Shown: positions 62,286 to 64,000 of the stretch, piece after piece | Layout of the letters: each line of letters starts with the position of its first letter | Position numbering within the stretch: position 1 is the stretch's first letter | Assembly: GCA_015207365.1 (NCBI GenBank) | Contig: JADEXA010000001.1 | Span: 124,001-188,000 of the forward strand | Origin: Vacuolonema iberomarrocanum LEGE 07170 | GTDB taxonomy: Bacteria > Cyanobacteriota > Cyanobacteriia > Elainellales > Elainellaceae | DNA length: 64,000 bases | Reading direction: 5' to 3' | The notes under the pieces: model-generated | Seen by the model: only the letters and a program-made list of their open reading frames with translations | The model's database searches: none | What the model was told of the DNA's origin: nothing | Program-made: the position numbers and the translations under genes

Positions 62286-63458
62286 CTATGTCCAGGCGGT
62301 GTCTACCTGCATGTTGCATTCTTCAGTGATGTAGGCAGGCTTGGATTGGCGCGGGAGTTGCCCGGACAGCACCAGATGCGCCATGGCATCGCAAATTACG
62401 CGGGTGGCCATAAGCGCCGTCATGTCACTGACATCGTAGGGCGGCGACACTTCCACCACCTCCAGGCCGCAAACGGGAACCTTTTGAATAATTTTGCCGA
62501 GTAGTGCCAAGGCTTCGCGGGGCAGTAGGCCACCGGGCTCGGGCCAACCCGTACCGGGGACAAATCCCGCATCAATGCAGTCAATATCAAAGCTGATCCA
62601 CACGCAGTCGGTGCCATCGGTCGCTTTTTCGATGGCAAACTCTGCGGCGGCATCGATGCCCATTTCGGTGATGTCGGTGACGGTGAGGATATTGGTCGCC
62701 CGTTCTCGACAAACCTTGACGCCCTGACGGGGCACTTGCCAGCCACCGATGCCCAACTGCACGAGATTTTCAGCCGGAGCATTTGCCATGTTGGTGGCGT
62801 GGAACCAAGGGCAGGTGTGCATCCGTTCATCCAGGTCGGTTTCCTGGGTATCGACATGGCGATCGAAGTGGATGATGCCCACCTTCTTGTCGCCCAGATG
62901 ACGGCAGATGCCGCGCACGGTGGGGAAGCCAATGGAGTGGTCGCCCCCTAGCAGGATGGGAAAGGCTCCAGACGCAAAGATATGGGCAATTCCTTTGGAG
63001 ATCTGGTCAAATGACTTTTCGTTGTTGGCTGGGATCGTGAAGATATCCCCAACATCGCAGAGGGTGATTTGCTCGCGCAGATCGACGCCCAGCTCGAAGT
63101 TGTAGGGGGTGTAGAGGGCAGAGATGCGGCGGATCCCCTGGGGGCCAAAGCGCGTGCCAGGGCGATAGGTGGTGCCGCTGTCGTGGGGCACCCCGACGAT
63201 CGCCACGTCATAGTTACCTACCTGCCGTACATCTTCGAGGTAGGGGGCTTTGAGGAAGGTATTAATCCCGGCAAAGTGGGGCAACTCCCCACGGGAAAAA
63301 GTAGAGATGGTGCGATCGCGAATACTTTCTGCGGCATCCAGTCCGTATTCCAATCCCTGGGACACTTCCTGCTGCCACCCCGTCATGGGAAGGTCGCGCT
63401 CACGCTCCAGGGCACGCTGCGCCTCAGATGGATTTTGGAACATTGGATTATCGGACAT
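62286..63458 (-). CDS. gdmH: Guanidine hydrolase (ureohydrolase family)
   Basis: A 390-residue arginase/agmatinase-fold enzyme closely matching Synechocystis Sll1077, shown to be a nickel-dependent guanidine hydrolase giving urea and ammonia. Length 390 and the long N-terminal extension (SEAQRALERERDLPMTGWQQ) fit that group rather than agmatinase. Metal ligands are in LLGGDHSIGF, IIHFDRHVDTQETDLDER and WISFDIDCIDAGFVPGTG. The ATG at 63458 is preferred over a GTG at 63473. Older annotation would read agmatinase (speB). Preceded by a TetR gene in the same direction; no guanidine riboswitch is recognised. Confidence 0.88.
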   Translation of the reverse strand: MSDNPMFQNPSEAQRALERERDLPMTGWQQEVSQGLEYGLDAAESIRDRTISTFSRGELPHFAGINTFLKAPYLEDVRQVGNYDVAIVGVPHDSGTTYRPGTRFGPQGIRRISALYTPYNFELGVDLREQITLCDVGDIFTIPANNEKSFDQISKGIAHIFASGAFPILLGGDHSIGFPTVRGICRHLGDKKVGIIHFDRHVDTQETDLDERMHTCPWFHATNMANAPAENLVQLGIGGWQVPRQGVKVCRERATNILTVTDITEMGIDAAAEFAIEKATDGTDCVWISFDIDCIDAGFVPGTGWPEPGGLLPREALALLGKIIQKVPVCGLEVVEVSPPYDVSDMTALMATRVICDAMAHLVLSGQLPRQSKPAYITEECNMQVDTAWT

Positions 63459-63579
63459 GGAACACACCCCCACAGGAGATTGGAGAAAAGGCTGGAACTA
63501 AGTCTACCAGGATTTTCCGTAGGGGTAGCTCTCAAAATTTGACTGATTTCGAATGTGGCCTCCGTCCATGGTTTTTCTT

Positions 63580-64000
63580 TCATTCAGGACTCGGTTGTTG
63601 GGCAAGGCCATAGAGGAGCGATCGCCTGCCAAATTCCGACAATTCTGCCGACTGTTGCGGCGAAAGCTGCCCTGCTAGAATCAGCATCACCATCCCATGC
63701 ACCATCGCCCAAGCCACATTCGCCATTTGCTTTGGGTCGCCCGGTTGTATCTTGCCCGCTACCTGACTCCGGACGATCGCATCCACCAGGACTTGAAACG
63801 CCTGCCCAGCGGTTTTGTAGAGGGTCGGGTATGTTTCCGGATTGCCTTGGGTACCGCCAAACATAACCTGGTAATGGGCTGGATGTTCGAGTCCCCAATC
63901 AATATAGGCTTGTCCAGTGGCATTGAACTGCTGAAGCGGCTGGTTAGGATGAGCATCCACCTGCGCTTGCATCGCGTCTTGCAATCCCCGGAATCCTTCC
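63580..64000 (-). CDS. TetR-family regulator, C-terminal part
   Basis: The 3' part of a gene whose start lies beyond the window. Its roughly 140 visible residues match the WHG-type C-terminal ligand domain of TetR/AcrR regulators (AYIDWGLEHPAHYQVMFGGT, MANVAWAMVHGMVMLILAGQ, SAELSEFGRRSLLYGLAQQ). The DNA-binding domain should be upstream of 64000. Downstream by 121 bases is the guanidine hydrolase gene in the same direction, which it may regulate (inference). Confidence 0.75.
   Translation of the reverse strand, partial: EGFRGLQDAMQAQVDAHPNQPLQQFNATGQAYIDWGLEHPAHYQVMFGGTQGNPETYPTLYKTAGQAFQVLVDAIVRSQVAGKIQPGDPKQMANVAWAMVHGMVMLILAGQLSPQQSAELSEFGRRSLLYGLAQQPSPE

Noticed and set aside
63459..63600. 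Possible guanidine riboswitch before gdmH
   Set aside because: Two ACGG motifs occur, but neither sits in a hairpin loop as in guanidine-II, and the conserved guanidine-I core segments are absent. A covariance-model search would be decisive.

Overview
The window is chromosomal DNA from a cyanobacterium. The palindrome GCGATCGC (HIP1) recurs in almost every gene. petL (cytochrome b6f subunit), a GH100 neutral invertase, DUF4870, DUF4058 and Uma2-family genes, short-form HisG and a Sll1077-type guanidine hydrolase all fit. Gene content and moderate GC suggest a filamentous Leptolyngbya-like lineage, but genus cannot be fixed from this sequence. No rRNA, tRNA, CRISPR array, transposase or phage block was seen. 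Most of the window is small, independently transcribed chromosomal units.

Layout. 0.1-4.6 kb: a LysR regulator divergent from an EamA exporter, then a leftward operon of ankyrin protein, SagB-type dehydrogenase and a small unknown protein. 5.2-9.0 kb: one large STAND/NACHT ATPase with about 15 near-identical HEAT repeats, a likely defence or sensing protein. 9.1-12 kb: decayed VOC gene, SH3 lipoprotein, BCCT betaine/choline-type transporter. 12.7-15.3 kb: a nested non-coding insertion, then an overlapping operon of a protease-like protein lacking its catalytic His, an intact trypsin-like protease and a LuxR regulator with a degenerate receiver. 15.5-24 kb: GNAT, GFA, XRE-cupin/MOSC operon, Uma2, LysR/dehydrogenase pair, MATE exporter, cupins. 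24.3-32.8 kb: Na/Pi symporter with a coiled-coil partner, lipoproteins, two methyltransferases, a leftward SRPBCC/small membrane protein/phosphotransferase operon. 33-35 kb: thioredoxin-reductase-like flavoprotein divergent from a Fur/PerR regulator. 35-43 kb: MscS channel, copper amine oxidase, ketopantoate reductase-like protein, solute-binding protein, petL, queuosine precursor transporter. 43-51 kb: DUF4058, lipoprotein, GHL10 hydrolase, ABC-F ATPase, GT81 glycosyltransferase. 51-64 kb: OFA transporter, sat, GT4, hisG, tgt, cobS, DUF3179, GH100 invertase, guanidine hydrolase, TetR (cut by the window end).

The strongest unexplained signal is intergenic: at least ten long, near-perfect hairpins (arms 15-40 bp, tiny loops) fall into families that share flanks but differ in stem sequence. 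In the best pair (18.2 kb and 51.2 kb) five stem base pairs have changed on both sides, so pairing is kept while sequence changes. Seven of the hairpins also share a TGGRTTCTT-like tail next to one stem arm. No transposase that could move them lies in the window.

Functional themes (inference): osmotic handling (BCCT, MscS, GT81 glucosylglycerate-type synthase, invertase), redox and peroxide response (PerR-like regulator with flavoprotein), nitrogen from guanidine and amines (guanidine hydrolase, amine oxidase), queuosine salvage (YhhQ and Tgt).
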